A stretch of 64,000 nt of DNA, taken from NCBI RefSeq assembly GCF_008329905.1, contig NZ_CP032155.1:4092001-4156000 (forward strand), in the 5' to 3' direction. The position numbers and the translations under genes were made by a program. Shown here piece by piece: positions 46,640 to 54,786 of this stretch; the stretch's first letter is position 1, and each line of letters opens with the position of its first letter. The notes under the pieces were generated by a model. That model made no database searches, was not told the DNA's origin, and saw only the letters and a program-made list of their open reading frames with translations. Source of the stretch: Mycobacterium sp. ELW1 (GTDB lineage Bacteria > Actinomycetota > Actinomycetes > Mycobacteriales > Mycobacteriaceae).

Positions 46640-47611
46640 CTAGACGACGAACATGTCCTCTTTGGACCACTGCGGCGCGGCGATGCGGGCAGCCGCCGCA
46701 TGCGCCATGTACGTCAGGTGATCGGATCCCTCCGGCACTTCCTTGGGGATCACACCGCCGACCTTCTGGGTCTTGAACAGCGTTCCGGGCGCCAGGTCGA
46801 AATGCGGGAACTCCGGTTCTGTGCAGCCGAGGCACGGCATGCCGGCGCGGGTCTTGGACGACTGCCGGTTCCACAGGATGCGATTGCACGGCGAATGCGT
46901 CATCGGCCCGCGGCAGCCGAACTCGTAGAACAGGCAGCCCGTTCGGGTGCCTTCGCCGAAGGACATCGTCGACTGCTTGTATTCGAAGAATTGCACACGG
47001 GTGCAGCCGGTTTGGGTGAACGTCTTGAAGAACGTCTCGGGCCGGTGCAGCTCGTCGAGGGCGATGTCACCGGCGCGCCCGGTGGCAAGCGCGACGATGA
47101 TCTGGGTGATCCAGTCGGGGTGTGCGGGGCAGCCCGGAATGTTGATGACCGGAAGTCCCATCTTGGAGCGGAAGTCGGGCCCGAGGAACCCGCCCTTGTC
47201 CCGCTTGTGGAACTGCAGACCGGTCGAGGCCGAGGGGTTGGGCTCCATCGCGGGGATGCCGCCCCAGCAGGCGCAGTCTCCGATCGCCACGACGATCTGG
47301 GCGGCGCCGGCCAGGTCGGTGACCCAATCCTTCATCGGCCGATCAGCGAACATGTCCATCCGCCCGGTGCCGTTGGGCGCTTCGATGACGGTGCCCTCGA
47401 AGACGAAGATGTCCAGGGGCCGTTCGCCTTTGGCGCAGTCCCAGAACACCTTCTGGGCGTTCTTGCCCAACTCCAGACCGAGCGACGGGTGCCAGATCAG
47501 ATCCAGGCCGAAGTCGACGATCAGGTCGACGACGTTGGGTTCCTCCGCGTTGAGGAAGGACATGGTGTTGCCACTACACGCACCTCCCTGGAACCACAGA
47601 ACAGAAGCCAT
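46640..47611 (-). CDS. hucS: [NiFe]-hydrogenase small subunit, group 2a (Huc type)
   Basis: Electron-transfer subunit with three iron-sulfur clusters. 323 residues with no twin-arginine signal, so it faces the cytoplasm. Cluster ligands include Cys12 in GGACSGNTMS, IGDCACWGG, NIPGCPAHPDW, TGCLFYEFGCRGP and PCNRILW, MPCLGCTEPEFP. Asn15 replaces the second Cys of the usual CxxC at the proximal site. This agrees with the [3Fe-4S] clusters reported for Huc. It lies 54 nt upstream of hucL. Confidence 0.93.
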   Translation of the reverse strand: MASVLWFQGGACSGNTMSFLNAEEPNVVDLIVDFGLDLIWHPSLGLELGKNAQKVFWDCAKGERPLDIFVFEGTVIEAPNGTGRMDMFADRPMKDWVTDLAGAAQIVVAIGDCACWGGIPAMEPNPSASTGLQFHKRDKGGFLGPDFRSKMGLPVINIPGCPAHPDWITQIIVALATGRAGDIALDELHRPETFFKTFTQTGCTRVQFFEYKQSTMSFGEGTRTGCLFYEFGCRGPMTHSPCNRILWNRQSSKTRAGMPCLGCTEPEFPHFDLAPGTLFKTQKVGGVIPKEVPEGSDHLTYMAHAAAARIAAPQWSKEDMFVV

Positions 47612-47695
47612 TCGAACTCCTCTCAGAGAGCGACCCGGGGCCAGGCCGGTAGTGATGACCGAAGGTCAACCGCACGAGCGACATATGGGCGAGCA

Positions 47696-48229
47696 CTACC
47701 GGTTGACCCGGCGGCCGAAGGATGTGGCGACGGCGATGAGGAAGCCGAGACCGCGGGCGAAGTCAGGGTCTTTGGTGGCCTTCCACAGCCCGTAGATGCC
47801 TTTGGGCGGATTCGCCGCACCGGCCTTGCCGTCGCCCAGGGCGTCGCCGATGGAGGCCAGCACTGCAGCGGTCTCCGGCTTGGTGAGGCCCGAGGACAGC
47901 ACGGTGTTCAGCGCGGGCGCGGCAGTGACGACGGAGCCGGACAACGAGGCCAGACTGGTGGCGAGGCTCTGCAGGTCGACACCCTTGAACGCGTCGGCAC
48001 CGGGGACCGCCGCCGACGAGGCGCCCCTAAGCTCGGCGACCGCAGCCGACACCGAGTCGGTGATGGTGTCGCCGCGACTGAGGAAGCTGTCGAGACCGCT
48101 GAGCAGGACGGCCAGTACGTCGGCGTGGTCCAGCAGGGTATTGAGTGCGGCCGCGACATCGGGGTCGTCGAGTCGATCACGGAGTGTGTCCGCTGGGGTG
48201 ACTACCACCGTCTGCCCGTTAGCTGTCAT
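47696..48229 (-). CDS. hucM: HucM-like DUF1641 protein, first gene of the huc operon
   Basis: 177 residues from ATG 48229 (GGGAGGT 4 nt before it; an in-frame GTG at 48235 overlaps this site). It contains a helical DUF1641-type core (LDHADVLAVLLSGLDSFLSR; LTKPETAAVLASIGDALGDG) and a C-terminal segment, GIYGLWKATKDPDFARGLGFLIAVATSFG. In M. smegmatis the gene in this position encodes HucM, which forms the membrane-associated stalk and quinone channel of the Huc complex. The symbol is given on position and family. hucS follows after 84 nt. Confidence 0.82.
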   Translation of the reverse strand: MTANGQTVVVTPADTLRDRLDDPDVAAALNTLLDHADVLAVLLSGLDSFLSRGDTITDSVSAAVAELRGASSAAVPGADAFKGVDLQSLATSLASLSGSVVTAAPALNTVLSSGLTKPETAAVLASIGDALGDGKAGAANPPKGIYGLWKATKDPDFARGLGFLIAVATSFGRRVNR

Positions 48230-48235
48230 GCGCAC

Positions 48236-48430
48236 CTCCCGGCAGTATGGCTTGAACCGAAGGTAGCCGTCCGGAGCTTGGCTGCCTATCGCTTTCGCGC
48301 AATGACTGTCAGAATTACGAACAGTTACCCGCGCTCAAGCGCGGCCGATGTTTGAGAGGCTGGCGGATCGATTGCGACGGACACTAGCGGCGGGCTGTCT
48401 ACCGCGGCGAGTTCACCCGGGTAACCCCTG
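48236..48430. promoter_or_regulatory. huc operon / AraC gene divergent promoter region
   Basis: 195 bp between hucM and the AraC-type gene. Two inverted repeats are present: CCGCGCT-CA-AGCGCGG (48329-48344), and ACTGT...ACAGT (48303-48324) with arms 11 bp apart. These are the best candidate binding sites for the adjacent regulator. Promoter boxes could not be assigned with confidence. Confidence 0.5.
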
Positions 48431-49489
48431 ATGTCCCGGCTCACCCGACTCGGCTACATCGATGTGCGGCGCACCAGCAATCCGGTTCGGCGCAAGGTGC
48501 GCTCCCGCGGCGTCCCTCCGGCGCTGGCCGACAACGAGATCTTCTACACCGAAGACGTCAAAACCGCCTCGAGGCTGATCGCCAAAACCCTGGGCCCGCT
48601 CCGGCTCACCGTCGCAGGCGACGCGACCGGCTTCGCGGCGACCATGCACGGCGTCCGGCTGCGCAACGTCAGCCTCCTCTATCTCGACCTGCATGTCGCG
48701 GCGGCAGTCGAGATTCCGATGGTCGGACCGCACTACGCGGTCCACATGCCGATGAACGGCCGCGCGCTGGTCGACCACCGTGCGCACTCCTTCGAGGCCA
48801 ACACCATCCGCTCTGTGGTGAGCAGCCCCGGTGCGTCACTGCGGATGGCGTTCGACCACGACTCACCACAGTTGATCATCCGGATCGAGGAGCGGGCACT
48901 GGACGCGCATCTGACCCGGCTGCTCGGTCGTGCGCTGGACCGCCCCCTGGTGTTCGACCCGGAGTTCGACATGTCCACCGAAGCCGCCATGCGATGGCAC
49001 GCCGCTGTGCAGCTGATCCACACCGAGGTGTTCCACGAGGGTTCACTGATCCAGCGCGGCCAGGGCATCGGCGCGGTGGAGGACTTCGTGATCAGCAGCC
49101 TGTTGCATCTGCAACCGTCGAACTACCACGCGGAGTTCCTGGCGCCGGCCCAGCCCGACCAGCGCCGCGCCGTCGTGCAGAACGCCATGAGCTATATCGA
49201 GGACCACCTTGCCGAGCGGATCACGATGGAGTCGGTGGCCAAGGCCGTGCACATGAGCGTCCGGTCGATTCAGCAGGGGTTCCGCGAGGAGCTGGGGATG
49301 ACACCGATGACCTACGTGCGGGAGCGCCGTTTGGAACGGGTGCACGAGGAACTGACCGACGCCATCCCCGCCGACGGCGTGACGGTGACGCAGGTGGCGG
49401 AGCGATGGGGCTTCAACCATCTCGGCAGTTTCGCCGTCGAATACCGAAAGCGTTGGGGCGAAGCCCCTTCGGGCACGCTGCGCCGCTGA
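48431..49489 (+). CDS. AraC-family regulator divergent from the huc operon
   Basis: 352 residues. The N-terminal half is a cupin-like AraC-binding domain (VSLLYLDLHVAAAVEIP, VHMPMNGRALVDHR). The C-terminal 100 residues carry the double HTH (ITMESVAKAVHMSVRSIQQGF; VTVTQVAERWGFNHLGSFAVEYRKRWGEAPS). It is divergent from hucM, the usual position of a local regulator, so it may control hydrogenase expression. Its ligand is unknown. Its stop lies 2 nt from the stop of the convergent sensor kinase. Confidence 0.88.
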   Translation: MSRLTRLGYIDVRRTSNPVRRKVRSRGVPPALADNEIFYTEDVKTASRLIAKTLGPLRLTVAGDATGFAATMHGVRLRNVSLLYLDLHVAAAVEIPMVGPHYAVHMPMNGRALVDHRAHSFEANTIRSVVSSPGASLRMAFDHDSPQLIIRIEERALDAHLTRLLGRALDRPLVFDPEFDMSTEAAMRWHAAVQLIHTEVFHEGSLIQRGQGIGAVEDFVISSLLHLQPSNYHAEFLAPAQPDQRRAVVQNAMSYIEDHLAERITMESVAKAVHMSVRSIQQGFREELGMTPMTYVRERRLERVHEELTDAIPADGVTVTQVAERWGFNHLGSFAVEYRKRWGEAPSGTLRR

Positions 49490-49491
49490 GT

Positions 49492-50700
49492 TCAGCCCTC
49501 GACGGGGATGCTCACCGTGACGGTGGTCCCCGCACCGGGGCGCGACCTGACGGTCAGGGTGCCGCCGACCAGCTCGGCGCGTTCAGCCATCGAGAGCATG
49601 CCGTACCCACCCGACGACGAGACCGGCCCCGTCTCGAATCCCACCCCGTTGTCGACCACCTCGAGCCTGGCCACCCCGTCCCGGACCGTGAACGTCACGG
49701 TGGCGACCAACGCACGAGAATGCTTGACGACGTTCTGAAAGCACTCCTGCGCAATCCGATACAACGCAACCTCGATGTGCTCGGGCAGCCGCTCGTCGGC
49801 CAGGTGCAGGTCCAGGTCGACCTCGGGGATCGAGGTGGCAAGGCTGGCCAGACCGCCCAACAGACCGAGGTCGTCGAGGACCGGCGGCCGAAGGCCGCCG
49901 ATCGCCGACCGGGCCTCGGCCAACGTGAGATCGACCAAATCCCTGGCCTTCTCCAGCTGCTCGGCAGCCGCCGGTTGATCCAGGTCGTCGACGGCGCGGG
50001 CCGCCGCATCCAGGCGGTAGGTCAGTCCGACCAGGCGCTGCGAGATGCCGTCGTGAATATCACCGGCCAGCCGGCGGCGTTCGCTTTCCTGGGCGGCGAT
50101 CACCTGCTCCGCGAAATTCTCGTGCGCGCGTTCACGTGCCGACAGCTGCCGGTGCAGCCGGGCCTGGTGCAGGGCGCCCGCGATCAGCCGCCCGATGACG
50201 AGGAGCAACTCGATGTCGCGCGGGGTGAAATCACGCCGCTCGATGGTGTGCACGTTGAGCACCCCCACCAGACCGCCGGGTTCGGTTTCCATCGGCACCG
50301 ACGCCATCGAGGCAAAGTCCTTGCCGCGCAACGCCGCGATCGGGACGTAACGCGGATCGGCCTCCTTGTCGCTGACGATCACCACGGGTTCGCGATGACT
50401 GGCGACCCACCCCGAGACTCCCGAGCCCAGCGGCATCCGGATGCGGCCGACCTGCTCGTCGAACGGCGGGGTGGCACCGGCCAAGGTCAGCGACTGATCG
50501 GTGTCGTCCAGGACGTGCACGAAGCAGACATCGGATGCCGTTGTCGCGGTGATCATTCGAGCCACCGCCGCGGCCATCGGCTCCACCTCGGGACCGCTCG
50601 ACGTCGCGGCGATGATGTCCAGCAGCAGAGCGACTTCCCGGTCGGCGTCCACCAGACCGTGCACGGCGTGCGGGCTCACACCACCGGAGCGACTACTCAT
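49492..50700 (-). CDS. GAF-domain histidine kinase (HisKA_3 type)
   Basis: 402 residues. A GAF sensor domain (about 25-175; FVHVLDDTDQSLTLAG, LGSGVSGWVASHREPVVI) is followed by a coiled segment. The phosphoacceptor helix is ESERRRLAGDIHDGISQ with the conserved His. The ATP-binding domain has NVVKHS, VVDNGVGF and GYGMLSMAERAELVGG. No membrane helices, so it senses a cytoplasmic or diffusible signal. The ATG overlaps the stop of the response-regulator gene (TCAT read on +), so the pair is one unit. It resembles NarL/DevS-class kinases in layout. Confidence 0.9.
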   Translation of the reverse strand: MSSRSGGVSPHAVHGLVDADREVALLLDIIAATSSGPEVEPMAAAVARMITATTASDVCFVHVLDDTDQSLTLAGATPPFDEQVGRIRMPLGSGVSGWVASHREPVVIVSDKEADPRYVPIAALRGKDFASMASVPMETEPGGLVGVLNVHTIERRDFTPRDIELLLVIGRLIAGALHQARLHRQLSARERAHENFAEQVIAAQESERRRLAGDIHDGISQRLVGLTYRLDAAARAVDDLDQPAAAEQLEKARDLVDLTLAEARSAIGGLRPPVLDDLGLLGGLASLATSIPEVDLDLHLADERLPEHIEVALYRIAQECFQNVVKHSRALVATVTFTVRDGVARLEVVDNGVGFETGPVSSSGGYGMLSMAERAELVGGTLTVRSRPGAGTTVTVSIPVEG

Positions 50701-51347
50701 CGAAAGATGCCTTCCCGCAACGCCGTTGCCGCGGCGCTGGTGCGGTCGCTGACTCCCAGTTTGCGATAGATGGAGCTGAGGTGGGTTTTGACCGTCTCCT
50801 CACCGATCACCAGCTTGCCGGCGATTCCCCGATTCGACAGGCCGGTCACCACCAACGACAGGATCTCGCTCTCGCGCTGGGTGAGCCCGTGCCGGGCGCC
50901 GGGCCAGAACTGGTCGCTCTGCAGCCGCGCCGCGGTCTCCGCCGCCCGCGCTGCCAGCCCGGCGTCGATGGCCGTCGAGCCTGCGTGCACACCTTCCAGC
51001 TGCCGCACCAGCTCGTCGCTGCTGATTCCCTTGAGCAGATAGCCCGACGCGCCGACGCGCATGGCCTGGAAGAGGTACTGCTCGTCGTCGTAGACCGAGA
51101 GCAGGATGACTTTGCGCTGGGGATCGCGCTTGCGGATCTCCCGGCACAAGTCCAGACCGCTGGCACCCTGCATCCGCACGTCGCACAACACGATGTCGGG
51201 TTGGAGGTCGAAGATCACGGCCATGGCCTTCTCGGCCCCGACCGCCTCGCCCACCACCTCGACGCGGTCACCGAACGGCGCGAGCATCGCCTTGAGACCC
51301 TCGATGACCATTTCGTGGTCGTCGACCAGCACCACCCGCACCGCCAT
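50697..51347 (-). CDS. NarL/LuxR-family response regulator, partner of the GAF kinase
   Basis: 216 residues. The receiver domain has VLVDDHEMV, the phosphorylated Asp in IVLCDVRMQG (about 58) and the Lys in YLLKGIS. The C-terminal LuxR HTH is LTQRESEILSLVVTGLSNRGIAGKL, then GEETVKTHLSSIYRKLGV. It is transcribed before its kinase with overlapping codons. The longer frame to 51485 includes non-coding upstream sequence. ATG 51347 fits the receiver start. Confidence 0.92.
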   Translation of the reverse strand: MAVRVVLVDDHEMVIEGLKAMLAPFGDRVEVVGEAVGAEKAMAVIFDLQPDIVLCDVRMQGASGLDLCREIRKRDPQRKVILLSVYDDEQYLFQAMRVGASGYLLKGISSDELVRQLEGVHAGSTAIDAGLAARAAETAARLQSDQFWPGARHGLTQRESEILSLVVTGLSNRGIAGKLVIGEETVKTHLSSIYRKLGVSDRTSAAATALREGIFR

Positions 51348-51529
51348 GGACAACACCGTAGTGCCGCAACCACGCCCGCCGGACCGCAATGCCACTCGAC
51401 ACCCGTCAATTACACAGAAAGACCGCTGCCGCAGGTGATTTCGCGGGAAATTCGCCGGAGTGGTCGGCGGTGTCACCACGGCCAAGCGGGTGAGGGGCTC
51501 ACCCGCCTCTCCCCTGAACGGGGGATGCT

Positions 51530-52138
51530 GTGCCCCACACTGCGCGCGATACTTCCCCCGTGGCCACGATGCTCTTGGACACGATCAGCCGGAATCGATC
51601 CTTCTGGTGGGATCGGGCGCGGTGCGCGCATGACGACGCGCCGGAACTCGACGCGGTCATTTTCGACTTCGACGCGCCGCTGGCGGCCACCGAGCGCGAT
51701 GCGCACATGTTCCGCGAGCTGATCTGGAGCCTGCACTGCGGCGACATCCGGGTCGGCGTCACCACGGCGGCTCCCCGTGACCGGGTCGAACCGCTGGTCC
51801 GCGAGCTCATCGGCGACGGCGTGGTCGAGGTGCTGATCACCGGCGACGACGTCATCCGGCCCAAGCCCGACCCGGAGGTGTATCACCGGGCGCTGTGCGA
51901 ACTCGGGGTCGGCCCCGAGTCCGCGATGGCCGTCGAGCATTCCCCGGCCGGGTTCCACACCGCGCGTTCGGCGGGACTGGCGACCATCGTCGTCACCACC
52001 CTGGGCATCCGGAACCGGGACTTCGCCGGGGCGGCCGCGGTCCTGGATCGCTACGACGGCGACGAACCGCTGTCAGCCGGCCGATGTCGACGACTGCACG
52101 AGCAGTGGTGGATCAACCGCAGCCGGCTGACCGCCTAA
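51530..52138 (+). CDS. HAD-like protein with atypical motif I
   Basis: 202 residues. HAD landmarks are present: motif I VIFDFDAPLAATE (two Asp kept, but Ala-Pro where Gly-Thr is usual), motif II VGVTTAAPRD, motif III Lys in DVIRPKPDPEVYHRAL, and motif IV AVEHSPAGFHTARSAGL. The cap insertion between motifs I and II is very short, leaving an open active site. Catalytic competence is uncertain, since the later acid appears as Glu-His. GTG 51530 is the longest start; ATG 51569 is possible. It converges on gatB. Confidence 0.7.
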   Translation: MPHTARDTSPVATMLLDTISRNRSFWWDRARCAHDDAPELDAVIFDFDAPLAATERDAHMFRELIWSLHCGDIRVGVTTAAPRDRVEPLVRELIGDGVVEVLITGDDVIRPKPDPEVYHRALCELGVGPESAMAVEHSPAGFHTARSAGLATIVVTTLGIRNRDFAGAAAVLDRYDGDEPLSAGRCRRLHEQWWINRSRLTA

Positions 52139-52149
52139 CTAGCTAGCTC

Positions 52150-52200
52150 TGGCCGCACGCGGCCATACTGGGTCTAATCCGCCTGGCCGCAAGCGGCCAT
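52150..52200. terminator. Two near-identical hairpins at the HAD/gatB junction
   Basis: TGGCCGCACGCGGCCAT (52150-52166) and TGGCCGCAAGCGGCCAT (52184-52200) differ at one loop base and lie 34 bp apart. The second is within the last codons of gatB (MAACGQ). They sit between convergent stops and probably act as terminators; the first may be a local duplicate of the second. Confidence 0.5.
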
Positions 52201-53688
52201 GACGAGCTCCCGCACGCGCGCCGCGTCGGCCTGCCCCTTGGTCGCCTTCATCACCGCGCCGACGATCGCACCCGCCGCCTGCACCTTGCCGCCGCGGATC
52301 TTCTCGGCGATATCGGGGTTGGCGGCCAGCGCTTCATCGACAGCAGTCTGAATCAGCGAGTCGTCGCGGACCAGCGCCAGGCCACGGTCGGCCATCACCT
52401 GCTCGGGCTCACCCTCGCCGGCGAGCACACCCTCGATGACCTGGCGCGCCAGCTTGTTCGACAGCTTGCCCTCGTCGACCAGCGCGACCACCTTCGCCAC
52501 CTGAGCGGGCGTGACCGGCAGTGCGGCGAGCTCGATGCCAGCCTCATTGGCCTTCTGCACCAAGAAGTTTCCCCACCACGCCCGGGCCTGCTCACTGCTG
52601 GCGCCGGCCTCGACCGTCGCGGCGACCAGCTCGATGGCACCCGCGTTCACGAGGTCGCGCATCACCTCGTCGGAGACGCCCCATTCGTCCTGAATTCGCT
52701 TGCGCGACAACCACGGAAGCTCCGGGATGGTGGTGCGCAGCCGGGCCACCAGTTCCTCGCTCGGGGCCACCGGCTCCAGATCGGGCTCCGGGAAATACCG
52801 ATAGTCCTCGGCGGTCTCCTTGTCGCGGCCGGGCGAGGTGAAGCCACCCTCGTCGAAGTGGCGGGTCTCCTGATGGATCTTGCCACCCTCGACGAGAATC
52901 GCTGCCTGACGGCGCATTTCGTAGCGGACCGCCACCTCCACGCTCTTGAGCGAGTTGACGTTCTTGGTCTCGGTGCGGGTGCCGAACTCCTGCTGGCCGA
53001 TCGGGCGCAGCGACACGTTGGCATCGCAGCGCAGCGAGCCCTGATCCATCCGCACGTCGGAGACGCCCAGTCCGCGCAGCAGATCCCGCAACGCGGTGAC
53101 ATAGGCGCGGGCGACCTCGGGTGCCCGCTCACCGGTGCCCTCGATCGGCTTGGTGACGATCTCGATCAGCGGAACCCCGGCGCGGTTGACGTCCAGCAGC
53201 GAGGTGGTCGCACCGTGGATGCGGCCGGTGTCGCCGCCGACATGCGTGAGCTTGCCGGTGTCCTCCTCCATGTGCGCACGCTCGATGGCGACGCGGAAGG
53301 TGCTGCCGTCGTCGAGCGGGACGTCGAGATAACCGTCGAAGGCGATCGGCTCGTCATACTGCGAGATCTGGTAGTTCTTCGGCTGGTCCGGATAGAAGTA
53401 GTTCTTCCGCGCGAAGCGCGACCAGGGAGCGATCGAGCAGTTCAGCGCGAGGCCGATGCGGATGGCCGATTCGACGGCCGCCTCGTTGAGCACCGGCAAC
53501 GCGCCGGGCATGCCCAGGCAGACCGGGCAGACCTGGGTGTTGGGCTCGGCGCCGAACGTCGTCGCGCAGGGGCAGAACATCTTGGTGGCGGTCGACAGCT
53601 CGACGTGCACCTCGAGCCCGAGCACCGGGTCGAAGCGCGCGATGACGTCGTCGTAGTCGAGCAGGTCAGCCTGCGCAGCAGCAGTCAT
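52174..53688 (-). CDS. gatB: Asp-tRNA(Asn)/Glu-tRNA(Gln) amidotransferase subunit B
   Basis: Glutamyl/aspartyl kinase and tRNA-binding subunit of GatCAB, which converts Glu-tRNA(Gln) to Gln-tRNA(Gln). 504 residues. Signatures are [39 protein letters not shown] (the Zn-binding Cys set, in parts) and [18 protein letters not shown]. The C-terminal YqeY-like helical domain ends [18 protein letters not shown]. It is separated from gatA and gatC by pfkA, the same order as in M. tuberculosis (Rv3009c-Rv3012c). Confidence 0.97.
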   Translation of the reverse strand: MTAAAQADLLDYDDVIARFDPVLGLEVHVELSTATKMFCPCATTFGAEPNTQVCPVCLGMPGALPVLNEAAVESAIRIGLALNCSIAPWSRFARKNYFYPDQPKNYQISQYDEPIAFDGYLDVPLDDGSTFRVAIERAHMEEDTGKLTHVGGDTGRIHGATTSLLDVNRAGVPLIEIVTKPIEGTGERAPEVARAYVTALRDLLRGLGVSDVRMDQGSLRCDANVSLRPIGQQEFGTRTETKNVNSLKSVEVAVRYEMRRQAAILVEGGKIHQETRHFDEGGFTSPGRDKETAEDYRYFPEPDLEPVAPSEELVARLRTTIPELPWLSRKRIQDEWGVSDEVMRDLVNAGAIELVAATVEAGASSEQARAWWGNFLVQKANEAGIELAALPVTPAQVAKVVALVDEGKLSNKLARQVIEGVLAGEGEPEQVMADRGLALVRDDSLIQTAVDEALAANPDIAEKIRGGKVQAAGAIVGAVMKATKGQADAARVRELVMAACGQAD

Positions 53689-53736
53689 GCCGTCAATCCT
53701 AGTGGGGCCGGTTTTCCGATCCGGACCGGTGAGATC

Positions 53737-54768
53737 TCAGCCGAAGAAGGCGGCGGCGTCGTCGTAGCGGCTCTGCGGCACCAGCTTGAGCTGGCGCACC
53801 GCATCCGCCAGCGGCACCCGGCCGATGTCCTGCCCGCGCAGCGACACCATCATCCCGTACTCACCGGCGTGCGCGGCGTCGGCGGCGTTGACGCCGAACC
53901 GGGTGGCCAGCACCCGGTCATACGCCGTCGGGGTGCCGCCGCGCTGGACGTGACCGAGCACGGTGACCCGGACTTCCTTCTTGATCCGCTTCTCCACCTC
54001 CATGGCCAGCTGCTGGGCCACCCCGGTGAAACGCTCATGCCCGAATTCGTCGGTGCCACCCTGGCGCAGTTGCATCGACCCCTCGGCCGGCTTGGCCCCT
54101 TCGGCGACGACGATGATGAAGCTGGACTCGCCGCGCTGGAAGCGCTTCTTGACCAGCCGGCACACCTCTTCGACATCGAAGGGCTGCTCGGGGATCAGGG
54201 TCATATGCGCACCCGAGGACAGCCCGGCGTTCAGCGCGATCCAGCCCGCATGCCGGCCCATCACCTCGACCAGCATCACCCGCTGATGCGACTCCGCGGT
54301 GCTGTGCAGCCGGTCGATCGCCTCGGTGGCGATCTGCAGCGCGGTGTCGTGGCCGAATGTGACGTCGGTGCAGTCGATGTCGTTGTCGATGGTCTTGGGC
54401 ACGCCGACGACCGGCACACCCTCCTCGGACAGCCAGTGCGCGGCGGTCAGCGTGCCTTCGCCGCCGATCGGGATCAGCACGTCGATCCCGTTGTCCTCCA
54501 ACGTCTGCTTGATGTCGTCCAGACCGGCGCGCAGCTTGTCGGGGTTGGTGCGGGCGGTACCCAGCATGGTGCCGCCCTTGGCGAGCAACCGGTTGTTGCG
54601 GTCGTCGTTGTGCAGTTGGATCCGGCGGTCCTCCAGCAGGCCACGCCAGCCGTCCAGGAACCCGACCACCGAAGACCCGTAGCGGGCGTCGCAGGTCCGC
54701 ACCACGGCCCGGATCACCGCATTCAGACCCGGACAGTCACCCCCACCGGTCAGCACTCCGATACGCAT
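53737..54768 (-). CDS. pfkA: 6-phosphofructokinase (ATP-type, actinobacterial form)
   Basis: Phosphorylates fructose 6-phosphate in glycolysis. 343 residues. It opens [19 protein letters not shown]. The active site has [13 protein letters not shown] and [16 protein letters not shown]. The Gly in GGEG with Lys before TIDND is the mixed pattern (Gly104/Lys124) found in actinobacterial ATP-dependent enzymes, as opposed to PPi-dependent ones with Asp. [13 protein letters not shown] is the substrate loop. It lies within the gat cluster, 18 nt before gatA on the minus strand. Confidence 0.95.
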   Translation of the reverse strand: MRIGVLTGGGDCPGLNAVIRAVVRTCDARYGSSVVGFLDGWRGLLEDRRIQLHNDDRNNRLLAKGGTMLGTARTNPDKLRAGLDDIKQTLEDNGIDVLIPIGGEGTLTAAHWLSEEGVPVVGVPKTIDNDIDCTDVTFGHDTALQIATEAIDRLHSTAESHQRVMLVEVMGRHAGWIALNAGLSSGAHMTLIPEQPFDVEEVCRLVKKRFQRGESSFIIVVAEGAKPAEGSMQLRQGGTDEFGHERFTGVAQQLAMEVEKRIKKEVRVTVLGHVQRGGTPTAYDRVLATRFGVNAADAAHAGEYGMMVSLRGQDIGRVPLADAVRQLKLVPQSRYDDAAAFFG

Positions 54769-54786
54769 GGGACCTATCCTGCCCCG

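Noticed and set aside
45383-48355. 990-codon open frame on the + strand
   Set aside because: It lies opposite hucL, hucS and hucM, which have clear motifs. The long frame comes from codon bias in GC-rich DNA, and the translation has no recognisable domain.
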